Source of the DNA: Rhodamnia argentea
Lineage: Eukaryota > Streptophyta > Magnoliopsida > Myrtales > Myrtaceae
NCBI RefSeq assembly: GCF_020921035.1
Contig: NC_063151.1
Span: forward strand, 30,572,934-30,636,933
DNA length: 64,000 nucleotides
Reading direction: 5' to 3'
The position numbers and the translations under genes were made by a program. How positions within the stretch are numbered: the first letter of the stretch is position 1; every line of letters begins with the position of its first letter. Positions 44,733-56,420 of this stretch are shown here, piece by piece. The notes beneath the pieces were generated by a model. That model did not search any database and was not told the origin of the DNA. It worked only from the letters and a program-made list of their open reading frames with translations.

Positions 44733-44991
44733 GTTTGTCCACTCATTGAAACTCTCTCTTTTCTTGGATTAAGACGTCGGTTAGTTGCGATGATTACGCG
44801 ATGTGCGATTATCGAACGTTTGCCCGCTCATTGAGACTCTTTCTTTTTTGGGATTAAGATGAATCGATTAGTTGTGATGATTGCGCGATGTGCGATTAAC
44901 GAATATTTGCCCGCTCGTTGAGACTCTTTCTTTTCTTGGATTAGGATGATTTGATTAGTTCATGTGATTGCGCGGTATGCAATTATCGAAC
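44733..44991. repeat. Three tandem copies of an ~86-bp unit
   Basis: Each copy follows the pattern ttg(c/t)cc(c/g)ctc(a/g)ttga, then actcttctttt(c/t)ttgg, then gatta(a/g)gat, then gcg(a/g)t(g/a)tgc(a/g)atta-tcgaa. Copies begin near 44733, 44819 and 44906. Identity between neighbours is about 80-85%. No open frame runs through it. Confidence 0.8.
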
Positions 44992-46126
44992 AAAGATTTC
45001 ATATTTGCATAACTTAAGCAAATGGACGGGAATCGCATGTACATAAATAACATATCTCAACACCCTTTCGGATTAGAAATGACAAGAGGGGTGGATGCGC
45101 ACACGATATAAATGGAGGAAAACTCCCATTCTAATAATACTCTAAAATAGTGAGAATTACCAAAAAAGTCCTAAACCTATTACGATTGTGCCAATTCAGT
45201 TCTAAACATTTTGTATTTGTACCAATTTAGTACTTTTGAATGCTAGGCCAATTCCACTTCATGTGAATGTTCCAATTAGGCCTAGCATGCAGATTAATTT
45301 TTCCTAGGGGGCAAAATGACCAACCAAACTCAAGTTGAACCTGGCACAATTTGTCGAATAAGTTCCACGATGATTGGGTTTAGACAAGGGTGTTATAATA
45401 CCTGTTTTTAGGAAATCACACCCTGGATGCATTGATAATCAATCTTTTCCAAAAGACTTTGAAATCCATGAATTTGTCATTTTTACCTATGAAGACAAAC
45501 AATCGACTATCACACATATTTGTCAATTTATAATCCATTGCATACAAACAGGGAAATCAGTTTTTTAGACTAAAGTATTTTTTTTCGAAATTTACTTTTA
45601 ACTGGTACTCTGATTTACCACTTAATTTGGTGTGCAATTAGATAGGGATGGAGAGACAATTCAATTCTTGATTTTACAAAACATAGGTGAGGTATCAATT
45701 GCTGATTTGGCCACACCCTATCAATATAATAACTAGTCTGTTGATCGGTTTGTTGCTCGATTCAAAAAGACTAAAAATACATGCCTTACTTCACTCTTAG
45801 AAAAAAGGAATTCACAATTTTGGCTTTGAATTGATTTAAATTCAATCCAAGAGAAAAATTTAAAGCCCAATATTTCGCTGATTTATTTGAATTGGCAACG
45901 AGATTATCTAACTATGAGCAACTACTTCAGGATAGAGATAGATGGTCACATGAAGGCTTTTTGCAAAACGTGCTAACTAAGATAAAAATTGGCAAAGAAA
46001 AGTAAAACTTGCTGATGAGAAGGAGGTACGGTGACTCTTGATTATTTAATCCAAAAGAATTGAATTATCAATAAATCATTCAATTCTTTCAAAGGAGCAT
46101 TTGTTGATACCAAAAAATGACCAACT

Positions 46127-46255
46127 TTTGGTTATTATTGACAAATGATGGCTTAATCAATAAAAGCAGAGTTTGGTCACTAACTTTTTGGTTATTATCG
46201 ACAGGTATCGAACTTAGTCAATAAGAACAGAGTTTGGTCAATAATGAACATATTG
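46127..46255. repeat. Two-copy ~65-bp direct repeat
   Basis: Both halves share ttttggttattat(t)gaca, ttagtcaataa(a/g) and cagagtttggtca in the same order. They are followed by further gacaa-type repeats up to about 46330. Function unknown. Confidence 0.6.
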
Positions 46256-47199
46256 ACAATTTGAAGCGAATCGACAACTTGTCGGTGAAGTTATCGACAA
46301 CACAATTTAAAGTTATTGATGAGAGTTGAGTTTCTTGATAAAATTATGGATATCAACAACAAGCAATCAAAATAAAGATAACCGTTAATTGGTAACATCA
46401 TATCTGTTCGTGAAGTAATTTTCAATAATCATCGAAAGGGATTTATTTGTTTTTTTATTAAATTTAGCAACCACCATTTATAAGAATCATAAGTACCCAA
46501 GTATACCCTTTGTAAAACCCCTTTGAATGAACCAAAGAACTCAACGTTCTCGCAAATTTATTTCTACCTTTATTATTTCGCAATTTTTTTTTCCGTACTT
46601 TAGGTCCCATTTGGTTTAACATTGGAAATGAGCATTGTGGCTCTAAAGTCCCTTGGCTAAATGCAAATGGTGTTTGATTCATTTTTTGGCTCATTTTGGG
46701 AGATGCAATTGCATCTCAAATACTCTCCAAAGTCTTTTAGTTCAAAGTACCTCTAGAGGTACTTTGGGCTAAATGACTTTTGTGAAATGTAACTAATTTT
46801 TTATTTTATTTTAATTTTGTCATCTTGGTTTGTCGCCATCCGGCCGCTGCAGCTACCGCATGCCGGCCGCCGCCCATGCCGTACTCCGACTACCGCAGCC
46901 CACTTGCTAGCAGCTGCCGGCTGCCCGGCACCCACCGTCCGCCACCGCCCATCACCGCCACCCCCCTTTCGTTCGCCGCCCGTCGCAGCCGCCGCTAGCC
47001 GCCCCCCACCCCCCGGTCGCCCGCCCATCGAACCTCGCCGCCGCCACCCGTCGGTCGCCGTTCGCCATCGCCACCAGCCCGACCCCCCGGCGTTGCCCGC
47101 CGATCGCCCCCACTTGCCTCGGTTTTTTTTTTTCAAAATGTAAAAATATTTTACAAATTTCATTTTTCACCAAACAATATTTACGTCAAAGTAGCTTTC

Positions 47200-48370
47200 T
47201 GGTCTTGGAAGAAGATCCTAGACCTTCGCTCCGAAGTCTTTCGATTGTTTTCTTAGAGGATTGGGAGTGGTCACTCGATATCTTTCTGGTTTGTTAATTG
47301 GCATACTAGAGGACCCTTATACAACCTTTTCTCGGCGTGGGATATCTACACCTCTCGCATACCATGAGATATTTCGCTCCGGACCTTCTTCTCTACGAAT
47401 TGGAGCAACTCGACCACTTTAGCTTCTTTCACAGGCTGGTCGGGTCCCGCACCTTCCTTCGATGATGGGAGAGCCGACCGTCCGATTTGGCATGGACATC
47501 CTTCAGGCACATTCTCGGTTTCCTCGGCTTGGGACAATCCGAGACCCAAAGGCCGTCATGTTGCCTGGTCATCGTTCATTTGGGATAGAGATATCTCCCC
47601 CGGATATGGTTTCCTTCTCCGGACCATCACGCCGAATCGACTTCCCACTCGGGTTTTGCTCCTAAACTACCGTAGAATTTTGGAAGGTACATGTGCCTTT
47701 TGTCATGCAAGACCGGATTCCATTGATCACTTGTTCTTTGGTTGCCCTACTACCGCTTCATTAGTGCTTTTTTGGGCCACCAAATGCAACTTATCATGGC
47801 GTAACGGACCATGGCAAGATATGATGCGGTGGGCTAAACATACGTTTGGTGGTCGATCCTTTCCTCATCGCTTAGCTCGGTTCTCTTTGGGTGCCCTGTG
47901 CCATTTGATTTGGACGACGAGAAATGATATCCTTTTCAAAAACAAGCATCTATTTGTACCAGCCTTGTTCAAACACCTAGTCAAAGTGGTTCGGGATAAA
48001 GGGCTTACTTACCACCGTATTGAAGACAACCACCGCAATAGGCGGGTGCAAAGCAATTGGGGCATCTCCGAGGCTATTTTTGTAGAAAGCCCGGGCCCCC
48101 TCTAGGGTCTGCTATTAGTTTTTTTGTGATTCTGGCTCTTGAGGTCTTTTTTCAAGTTTGGCCATTGTTTGGCCTTGTTGGTACTGGTTCAATTTAGTCG
48201 TGTACCTAGCGCACTTCCTTCTTGTGTATTTCGTATTGGCCTTACACCTTCATACCCCGTTGGACACCCCATGCGTCCCTCGGGGTTCGAGATTTTTGTG
48301 TTTGGCTTCATCCTTGTACCTAGCGCATTGAAAAGTTTATATATATACTTACTTTACCAACAACAAAAAA
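47200..48370 (+). mobile_element. 5'-truncated L1-type LINE
   Basis: A perfect 12-bp direct repeat, aaagtagctttc, flanks it at 47188-47199 and 48371-48382, and it ends in caacaaaaaaa, a short A-rich tail. Both are hallmarks of target-primed LINE insertion. The only clear protein is the C-terminal end of the plant L1 polyprotein: the zinc-binding region after reverse transcriptase (zf-RVT) at about 47656-48105, with CAFCHARPDSIDHLFFGCP and IWTTRNDILFKN. Upstream, translation in broken frames still resembles the RT C-terminus (FVNWHTRGPLYNLFS). Endonuclease and RT core are missing, so it was dead on arrival. Confidence 0.88.
47656..48105 (+). pseudogene. zf-RVT domain fragment of the LINE ORF2
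   Basis: A 150-codon open stretch with the C-x2-C ... H-x4-C zinc-binding pattern (CAFC...DHLFFGC) of plant non-LTR retrotransposon ORF2, followed by the usual WxxxxWTTRND-type block (CHLIWTTRNDILFKNK). It has lost its upstream RT and endonuclease and cannot be functional alone. Confidence 0.85.
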
Positions 48371-49471
48371 AAAGTAGCTTTCAAAATGTGTTTTTAAAAT
48401 ATATTTTACCAAACACTACTTGCATTTTGAAAAAAACCTTTAGTCCAAAGGTATTTGCATTTTTTCAAAGTCTCTTGGCCAAATATTGAACCAAACAGGG
48501 CCTTAGTCGTAGTTAAGATACTTTGTCGTCAATTCAATTCCGATACGCATCTTAGCTGTAATTTGAGGTCTTCGATGTCGATTGAATTCTGACGTTGTAT
48601 CTTTATCATCGCTTTGTCGTTAATTAAATTTCAGTAAAGTGTTACGTACTTCACGGTCCATCAAATTTTGATTGCCGACATCTGTTTCTCGTTTTTCATT
48701 TCGACTTTTATCCGAAATTGCCACAGATTCCGTATCCTCTTAATAAAAATCGAGGAATCAATTTCAATGAAAGATTTTTCCGTTGATGGGCATTTTTGGC
48801 GAAACACTCCCTATTCTCGTTGGTCATGGAATACGATATCTATTTAATGTGATGTATGGAATATAGAAAAGATTTGGGTAATAAAAACCAAATTTTGTCT
48901 CCGATACGATTAGTCTCCAAAGTTTCAGAGTTCGGCCTTCGCGAGTGGGGGGTGGTACCAGCAAATATGCAGATTTGGCTACGACGGCCGACAGGAAGCA
49001 TCTTCGAGAGATGCGCTTTTGATCATTCCCCGCGAGTCAATCCTTGTGAGTCGTGACTTTCGATTGCTGACGGGACATTGACGTGTGCATATACGTCAGC
49101 ATCACACATGGATTGGCCGGCAAAATCAAAGTAGGGCGCGAATTTGAAAGTCAAGTTTTTTTTTTTGACAATATCAAAACTGGACGCGAATTTCAAAGTC
49201 AAGTTGAATCGTGTGGAAGTTGTCTGATGCTTCCTTGTTGTACAAGGTTTCTTGTTGTCCGCGCTATCATTTGAAATCGCTGCATCTTTTGCGTGATAAT
49301 CGCTGCACGATTTCGCTTCTGTCAGTCGCATGTGTTATTTTAATCACTTTGACTGTTTAGGTAGTAATTGAGGCCAAAGTAAGTTTTCAATCCTCATGCC
49401 CAAATTTAATATATATTTTTTTAATTATATATTTTCCTCTCATTATAAGTCTAAGATAAAGCACGAGTTCT

Positions 49472-49710
49472 AAGATAAATTTATTTCGTAAAAAATGAAT
49501 GTTTTAAAAAATATTTTTCTAAAAGTATTCGCTTGTATTACTTGAAATTATTAATCAATAAATTTGTTTCATTATCAACAATAATTTATGTAGAAATATG
49601 TCCATGGATAATGGATTTTTTTTATTATTCGTTTATTTTTGTAAGCATCACGAGTGATTAGGAACATATTTTTAAAATCATTCATTTTTCGTCAAACAAA
49701 CGAAACCTTA
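49472..49710. mobile_element. MITE-like element with TIRs, ~240 bp
   Basis: The left end aagataaatttatttcgtaa and the reverse complement of the right end taaggtttcgtttgtttgac both continue into aaaaatgaatg. A gagttc sequence lies directly outside both ends (49465-49470 and 49711-49716), a possible imperfect 8-bp target duplication (gagttcta/gagttcat). It belongs to the same terminus family as the elements at 8862 and 11262. Confidence 0.55.
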
Positions 49711-51934
49711 GAGTTCATCCATAGTTTTCTTTCCCCTTTTCCAATTCCATCCAAGTTACTTTCAAACATGAGGCTCGACCAAATTGGATCATATCTTTCG
49801 AGGAACATCTCTGACCTCACATTTCCATAACGTTTTGATCTCGGATCAAGAGGTTATTAGGTGCTCTTTCGGGACTCGCATAATCTAACGACTCGTATGG
49901 AATGGGTGGCACAAAGTTGAAAACACCCAAAATGGTTCTAAAATACATGAGAGTAACAAAAGGAGCGTGTAAAGCCGGCATTATTAATTAAGGAAAAAAA
50001 GAAAAGAAAAAACAAAAGATAGAAGTACCGATTGTCACATAAAATGAAATGATACGCTGGTTGATTTCTTAATTTTGAAGATATTTACTCGTCAAAGAAA
50101 GATTTTGGTAAAAACAAAGAGAGAGAGAGAGAAAAAGATAAGATTTTGGTTTTGAAAAACAAAAAAAGAAGTACGATTTTGGTAACGAGAGTCACATGCA
50201 TATTCGTTAAGTAAGATCATGGTTTTGACAAAAAAAAAATCATGAATTTTTTCGTCATCGGGGGAGCGAAGTGAGCATGCTAATGGCGCTCGGGGCGTTA
50301 GGAGTCGAGGCGATGGTGGCGGAGTCGTATGCTTGGCTGGGGGAGCCGAACAAAGAGGGAGAGAGAGAGTTCGTAAAGTTGTGTGGCAATTGAGGGAAGA
50401 AGAAGAGATTGAGTTAAATGGGTCGTAAATAGATTTACATCATACCCATTAAGACCTATTTATTTTGACCTTCTTGTTTGTAAAATCCATTTATAACTAA
50501 TAAGAGAAATACGAGTGACCCATTTAAATAAAGATGGGTTTATAAATGAGTTTGAGACCCATTTTGATAGGTCTATTTGGTACGCTGGTCGTGGATGATG
50601 TGGACGTCATTTCATGTGATCAACTATTGAAATTTTCATACGTTTCGAAATAAAAAATTTATCAAAAAAATCCTTATTCCCGTTACATCCCTGCAAATTC
50701 AGTTTTAAATATTTCGACAGGTTTATGATTTTTTTTTAATTATAATTTCACGGATTAAAACAAAGTGCACGAGTCAAGTTTCCCCTTTCGACCAAAAAAA
50801 AAAAAGAAGTTTCCCCTGACAGGTGGGCCCTCCGCTCCGATCGAGTGACTACGACGGGTGGTAGGGCCCACGAAGAAATGCCAGAGACCGTCGCCTCGAA
50901 ATTACGTAAGGCGTTACATAAACGTCGGAGGCTTCGGTGCAATAATTGAGCCCCACCACCACATTCCACGGTGGTCGGGTCAAACGCGTCTCTCTCTTCC
51001 TTCCTTTCTTCAATTCCTTCTCTGCTTCCAGGACCTCGAGAGCGGGGAAATCCAACGGACGGAGGAGCGACACGTCAGCGATAGCGTCACGGCGAGATCT
51101 GGTCGCAGTCGTTGCTGCATAGTTCCCGCGTCGTTTGACTGGGCGTGGGAGGGAGGTGGGCCCCACTTGGGTCCTGTGAATTCGATTGTCGGTCCCTCAC
51201 GGGTGTCGTGTCCGTTGATGGGTGACGCGCCGCCTTTGGCATTACCTCCACTCCTTTTCTCTTTTCTTATTTCGATTTTGATTTTCAGAAAAATATGTGG
51301 ATTTTTTTTTTTGGTCGGAAAAGAAATTGCATTGATAAGGACTTTAATTAAGGAGAAAAATATGGAATGGAGCTGTACTGAGATTACATTGCAAAAGAAA
51401 TTAGACATATCATGAAATAAAATTTACCCTCGCAAACCAATTACACAGGTAATTTAACATGGAATTAATGGCATGTTTGGTCTTCAATTTAATAAAACGA
51501 TAATGGAATCATACATTAATAGCGAAAAAGGAGATTTCTTAATTTAATGAAAAAGTCAAAAGTACAAGAAGGTTCTAGAGGACGGAATAAATGCATGACT
51601 ATCGAGTAAATAAAAGAAAGTCAAAAAATCAAATTTTTGATTCAAACGTTATAATATGCACATTCTGTGGTCATTGTACGCCTTTTCTTTTTGGACGATA
51701 AAGCTTTTCTTTTTTGAAGAATATATCGTGCTGATTTTATTTTATCATTTTCATATTTTGTAAAATTTAATGTATTTTTTAAGCATAAAACTTGTGGCGG
51801 AAACTAAATTGCCTTCAAGAACAAACCACAAGTTCAACTGGTTCGATAGAGAACCAAATCTAATTTGATTGTATGATCAATCCGGTGTTACACTTCCATT
51901 CATAATTCAAAGGGCAAGTGGCATTTCTTCTACG

Positions 51935-52015
51935 TGTGTGTGTATATAAATGAATGTGTATATGTATGTACATATACGTACATATATATATACATGTACA
52001 TGCATGTATGTACAT
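51935..52015. repeat. Alternating purine-pyrimidine microsatellite
   Basis: gtgtgtgtgtatata followed by repeated tacatatacgtacatata/catgtatgtaca motifs, able to fold on itself. Non-coding. Confidence 0.8.
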
Positions 52016-52120
52016 TTCTACCATTAAAACAAATATAAGCGATCTATGCATGTGAAAGAAAGATCTTGACATTTCCACGATTGTTAGAGAAACACCCTCA
52101 ACTAGAGTTATACTACTTAA

Positions 52121-52916
52121 GGGTGAGCAAATCGAACCAGTCGGACCGGACCGGTTGTCCTGTTACCGATTCTAGAGGTTGGTGATCCAGTTCCCTATTC
52201 TTAAAAATAGAACCGGTGATCGAATACTCCGGTTTCCCGTTCTAAGGGTACAAGACCGGACCAAACCGCCCAAACCGGAGTGGTCGATTTTAATTTTTTT
52301 AATTTTTAAGTGTAACGTAGACCGTGAGGGAGATAACACTACTGTGCTGTCGTCTTTTTCTATTGTTAATCAACGCGTAGCTTTGCTGCCCTGACTATCA
52401 TGTTCTCTTCAGTGGATTTATGTTCCCACTCTACTACTCTAAATCCACTACTCCCATTTTGCTTCTCTTCTCACATTATACCGATGAAAAATCATGCAAA
52501 TGGATATAACCTTCTCCAAATCAATCAGATAGCTAGATTTTTTTGTCAAAGCTATATAATTTGGAACCTCCTTGATCTCGGTTGCAAAATATATTGATAA
52601 CTTCAGCTTTAAATTCACCTTGCATCTCATTGTTTGGTGATCACGATCTCATTCGAGTGAGTGTTATTAGCTATGATTTAAATCCAACGATCTATCCATG
52701 ATTGCAATGAGCTGCAACTTAGGTCAGAAAATGAAAATTCTACGGTTTATTACTGGTCTCGTTGGACCGCTCGGGACTCGGACGGCACCGACGATCCGGT
52801 TCTCGGTTCTTGGAACCATCGATCCGATCTGCGGTCCTAGAAATTGGGGATAGGGACCATCGGTCCGGTTCTCGATTCTTGAGGGGAACCGGACCGGACC
52901 GAAAACTGCTCACCCC
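52121..52916. mobile_element. Harbinger-like MITE with gggtgagca ends, ~796 bp
   Basis: It starts gggtgagcaaatcgaaccag and ends with tgctcacccc, the inverse. The subterminal regions carry ggaccggaccgg / ccggaccggacc blocks in opposite orientation. TAA flanks both sides (52118-52120 and 52917-52919). The interior is AT-rich with no transposase. Confidence 0.65.
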
Positions 52917-53874
52917 TAATATTACTAGCTTCATGTTAATCCGATTCCCTCTTAAAAGAGTTTGCAAGAAAATAAACGTAGGAAACGGATTTTCCATGTT
53001 GTAACGCTTCTTTTGCATAGTTTCACCTGTTATGTACATATGAAATTTAAAGAAAATTGCTTACTCATAGAAATTCGGGTAACTAGTAGACCTCCACTTC
53101 TGTCATCGATCGACTCATTGTCGACGATCAATTCGATATTGCTCCCAACTGTTGTAATTACTGTTAATGCCTACAACGGAACTTATTATCGTGACAACCG
53201 ATAGCTTTTTTTTGGTTATATTGACTATTAACTTCTAATTTAGAAAAATCGATTCGTTGAAACTATCAATAGTAAACTTAGGTCAGTCATCCTTTTGTTC
53301 TTTATTGGAATTTAACCTAGGTCGGACATCTTTTGTTCTTTGTTGAAGTTAGAAAAAATTTCAAATAAAGGCATAAAGTGAATTTTGATTCAGGCTTGAA
53401 GTGTCTTTGTTATTTCAAGAAAAGGTATGACCAGAGGTATTTTTATCATTTGCTTTTTTTATTTTTTTATTTCTTTTGCTATTCCTTCTCGCCCAAGCGG
53501 CCATTCCCCCGGTGGCCGGAAGGGAAAGATAGGGAAAAAATAATGAAAATATGGCGTTTTTTTTTGTTGAAATAATAAGGATACTTCAACTCATTTCAAA
53601 GAATGTCTATTTCAGAATTTTATTTAAAAAATATAAAGATATTTCGAATTATTATTTGAAGAAATAAGGGTACTTTTGAAATTACATGCCTGTTTGGAGA
53701 AAAAGTGATGGGGTAAAGGTAATTTACTATTTACGCCGACGTCACGTCGGCCCCCTCCATTTTAGTAATGGAAATCCGTTTTCCGAAGGCAAGTATCAAA
53801 TCTCTTTTGGATATAAATTACCGTAGTAAATGTTGCCAGGAAAATCCGAGCTTCCGGGAAATCTCTTCGGCCAC

Positions 53875-53882
53875 TATAAAAT
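53875..53882 (+). promoter_or_regulatory. Probable TATA box of the serine acetyltransferase gene
   Basis: TATAAAAT lies about 145 bases before the ATG at 54020. A transcription start near 53905 would give a ~110-base leader containing the (TTC)n run at about 53927-53955. Confidence 0.55.
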
Positions 53883-53926
53883 ACGACCGTTCCTCCATTC
53901 CACCACCGCCACCACCCTCATAATCA

Positions 53927-53956
53927 TCTTCATCTTCTTCTTCTTCTTCTTCTTCG
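53927..53956. repeat. (TTC)n microsatellite in the SERAT 5' leader
   Basis: About nine TTC units, slightly interrupted. Pyrimidine-rich repeats are common in plant leaders. Confidence 0.8.
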
Positions 53957-54019
53957 TCTCTCTCGGACATCGCAAACCCTGAACGTAACCATCGCAACTT
54001 CACACATCTCTCAGATTTA

Positions 54020-55051
54020 ATGGCCGCTTGCATAGACACTTCCAGGAGAGAAAGTTGCCAGCTTTCCCGCGATCCAAACAAGTCCCAAGGCGACGATCTT
54101 TCGCGTAAGTTCGCGAAATGCTGCCGGCCCAGTTTCCGTGATAGCGTTTCCTCGATGATACCCATGTGCCAGAATCGCGGGAAAGTCGCGTCCTCGTCCT
54201 CATCCGCGTCCGTCGAAGCCCTCGATGCAAGGGAAGGTAAAGATGATTTGTGGTTTGAGATGCAAGAAGAGGCTCTTTCCGATGCCTGTCAAGAACCCAT
54301 CTTGTGCAATTACTATCATAACTCGATTTTGCGTCATAACTCGTTGGGAAGTGCTCTGGCGAATCATCTCTCTGTTAAATTGAGCAATTCAAGCATTTGT
54401 AGTAGAACCCTTTTCGATCTTTTCAAGGGTGTCTTTGACGATGACCCTGAAATCATGAGTGCTGTTGAGGCTGACTTGAGAGCAGTGAAGCAGAGGGATC
54501 CTGCCTGCAAGACTTACATCCATTGCTTTCTTAACTTTAAAGGGTTTTTGGCATTCCAATCCCATAGAGTGGCTCATAAACTGTGGTCACAAAGAAGGGA
54601 GAGTCTAGCATTCTTGTTGCAGAACAGGGTCTCCGAGGTGTTTGGAGTGGACATCCATCCCGGCGCAAGGATTGGGCGGGGGATACTGGTCGATCATGCC
54701 ACTGGAGTGGTTGTTGGCGAGACTGCAGTGATCGGGAACAACGTGTCCATTTTGCATAATGTGACTTTGGGAGGAACTGGTAAAGTCTCCGGTGACAGGC
54801 ACCCCAAGATTGGAGATGGGGTCTTGATAGGCGCAGGGACTTGCATTCTCGGGAACATCAGTATCGGTGATGGAGCTAAGATTGGTGCGGGGTCAGTTGT
54901 TTTGAAGGATGTGCCGCCCAGACGAACTGCCGTGGGTAACCCGGCAAGGTTGATTGGAGGGAAAGAGAACCCAATTGGGCTCGAGAAGTTGCCCAGCTTC
55001 ACCATGGACCAAACGTCACATATTTCTGAATGGTCTGACTATGTTATTTAG
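54020..55051 (+). CDS. SERAT1;1: Serine O-acetyltransferase (SERAT1;1-like)
   Basis: Intronless 343-aa gene with ATG 54020. It catalyses L-serine + acetyl-CoA to O-acetylserine, the committed step of cysteine synthesis, and associates with O-acetylserine(thiol)lyase. Residues about 78-190 form the all-helical N-terminal SATase domain (ACQEPILCNYYHNSILRHNS, DLRAVKQRDPACKTY). Residues about 205-320 form the left-handed beta-helix of hexapeptide repeats (IHPGARIGRGILVDHATGVV, IGNNVSILHNVTLGGTGK, IGDGVLIGAGTCILGNISIG). The active-site Asp/His in DPACKTYIHCF and DHATGVVVGE are intact. The tail ends SEWSDYVI; a terminal Ile is what inserts into the OAS-TL active site. The ~75-residue N-terminal extension is Ser/Arg-rich, longer than I recall for Arabidopsis SERAT1;1 (about 312 aa), so plastid targeting is possible. 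Confidence 0.94.
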   Translation: MAACIDTSRRESCQLSRDPNKSQGDDLSRKFAKCCRPSFRDSVSSMIPMCQNRGKVASSSSSASVEALDAREGKDDLWFEMQEEALSDACQEPILCNYYHNSILRHNSLGSALANHLSVKLSNSSICSRTLFDLFKGVFDDDPEIMSAVEADLRAVKQRDPACKTYIHCFLNFKGFLAFQSHRVAHKLWSQRRESLAFLLQNRVSEVFGVDIHPGARIGRGILVDHATGVVVGETAVIGNNVSILHNVTLGGTGKVSGDRHPKIGDGVLIGAGTCILGNISIGDGAKIGAGSVVLKDVPPRRTAVGNPARLIGGKENPIGLEKLPSFTMDQTSHISEWSDYVI

Positions 55052-56420
55052 AAGACTAATTTGTGTTTGTGGTATTAAGAGAGAATTGAAGTTCTCCTGT
55101 TCCCACAAATGGCAACCACCTTGCTGTCGTATCACTAGCATGGAGGTTTTGTCTTGCTTGCTGCTATTGCTTACATGTGTTGGAGCAGAAACCATCTACT
55201 TAGTCTTGTGTATATCAATTGAGACATGCTCGCAGGAGCTAATAAACTGTTCCCCCTCCCAATTATAATGGCACATCGATTGAGTTCCTATGGTTTATTG
55301 CTGATTATTATGAAAGAAAATGGCAATGGCCGAACCATTTTCTAGCTTCTTTGCTGCTGTCTTTTTTTTAATATGTGCATTGGGCATCATATTTTCCCGA
55401 CATGCATCGGTTCTAGAGATGCATTTTTGGCTCACGTGTCAATAGTTAAAATCTGGAATTGGCGTTTCAAAGTTGGAACCTTGGCATTAATCCGGTGCTC
55501 CTTCCAAAGGCAAGTGGTATAAGGGTGTGATCAGTTTTGTTGGAAAATAAAAGGGTAATGGGGGGAGAACTTTCCTGTTTTTATCCAAGAAGAAAAAGAT
55601 TCAGGAAAGTCAGAAACAGAAAATCACTAAGAGGATTAAACCGAGTTATCATTGTCATCACTTTAGCGTGTGGCTTGAAAGGATGGATCAAAATGTGCTT
55701 AGAAGTGGACTAAACTGGGTTGTCATTGTCATCAACTTGAGCAATGACTCATTCTTTGGGAAATTCACGGATGAACTCTGGATTCTATGTCAGAGATTTA
55801 CCTTGGATCAGTACTGGAATAGTGTTCTTGGATATCTAGAGCTTATAATGTAGCTGCTGGTTTATGCAAGTGGGGTTGTAACTGAAAAATCAGGCGGGCC
55901 TGTTGATTTTTCCGACTCCCTTTCTTTGTGCAGTTTAATTGACAAAGATCTGTTGGAACTAGACTTTCTTACCAGAAACATAGAAGGGAAAGAAAACCTT
56001 GTTGCTGAGGTTCTCCCCGGTAAATCATGCAATCTTGTTGGCTCTATGGACTGCAACATAAACGTGTATCACATCAAAAAACATGTGGATCTGTACCCTT
56101 AGAATGTATTGATGAGCTGATTCATCGAACATGGACGCATGAGTGAGACCTGTTGAATGTGTTGATGGGCTGATTGATTGTTGTCAAATTCAATGTGCTT
56201 GCAGTCCACCGAGTGCTAAATGTAGGACCATACTGATGTCTATAAACTATTGTTGGACAATGCTGAACTATATTAATCTGGCGAAGCCGTTGGAGTTAAG
56301 AAGGCAGGACCATACAGTAATACAGAAGGCTCTCAACTATACGAGCTTACTTCTTACCTGTCTTGTTCTCCTGCAATGTCCAATAATTACACAACGCAAC
56401 TTCATTTCTTGAAAGAAGAT
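55052..56420. other. 3' flank of SERAT and spacer to the LRR pseudogene
   Basis: The 3' UTR of the acetyltransferase gene probably ends near 55270 (ataataaactg and aattataatgg nearby). Beyond it there is a diverged repeated phrase, aaac(c/t)g(a/g)gtt(a/g)tcattgtcatca, at about 55640 and 55710. No gene is supported. Confidence 0.4.

Larger units (their letters stand above)
42996..46599. other. Gene-poor spacer
   Basis: No gene is supported over 3.6 kb. Structure seen: an 86-bp tandem repeat (44733-44991), a two-copy ~65-bp repeat (about 46127-46255), and AT-rich DNA without long codon-biased frames. Confidence 0.45.
46603..48502. mobile_element. PIF/Harbinger-like element containing a LINE insertion
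   Basis: The ends are ggtcccatttggttt and, in reverse complement, ggccctgtttggttc. TTA flanks both sides (46600-46602 and 48503-48505), the 3-bp target typical of PIF/Harbinger. Subterminal regions also pair (ctaaatgcaaatg on the left; catttgcatt..ctttagtcc on the right). The centre-left (about 46830-47130) is an abrupt GC-rich block of ccgccg-type low-complexity sequence. A 1.17-kb LINE fragment has inserted at 47200-48370. No transposase of its own is visible, so it was a ~720-bp non-autonomous element. Confidence 0.75.
48506..53800. other. Gene-poor spacer
   Basis: No protein-coding gene is supported. It contains small TIR elements (49472-49710 and 52121-52916), a GC-richer island at about 50800-51250, and an alternating TA/TG/CA microsatellite at about 51935-52015. 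The rest is AT-rich. Confidence 0.45.

Noticed and set aside
46817-47143. 108-codon Pro/Arg/His-rich frame
   Set aside because: GC-rich low-complexity core of a Harbinger-like element, open in several frames at once.
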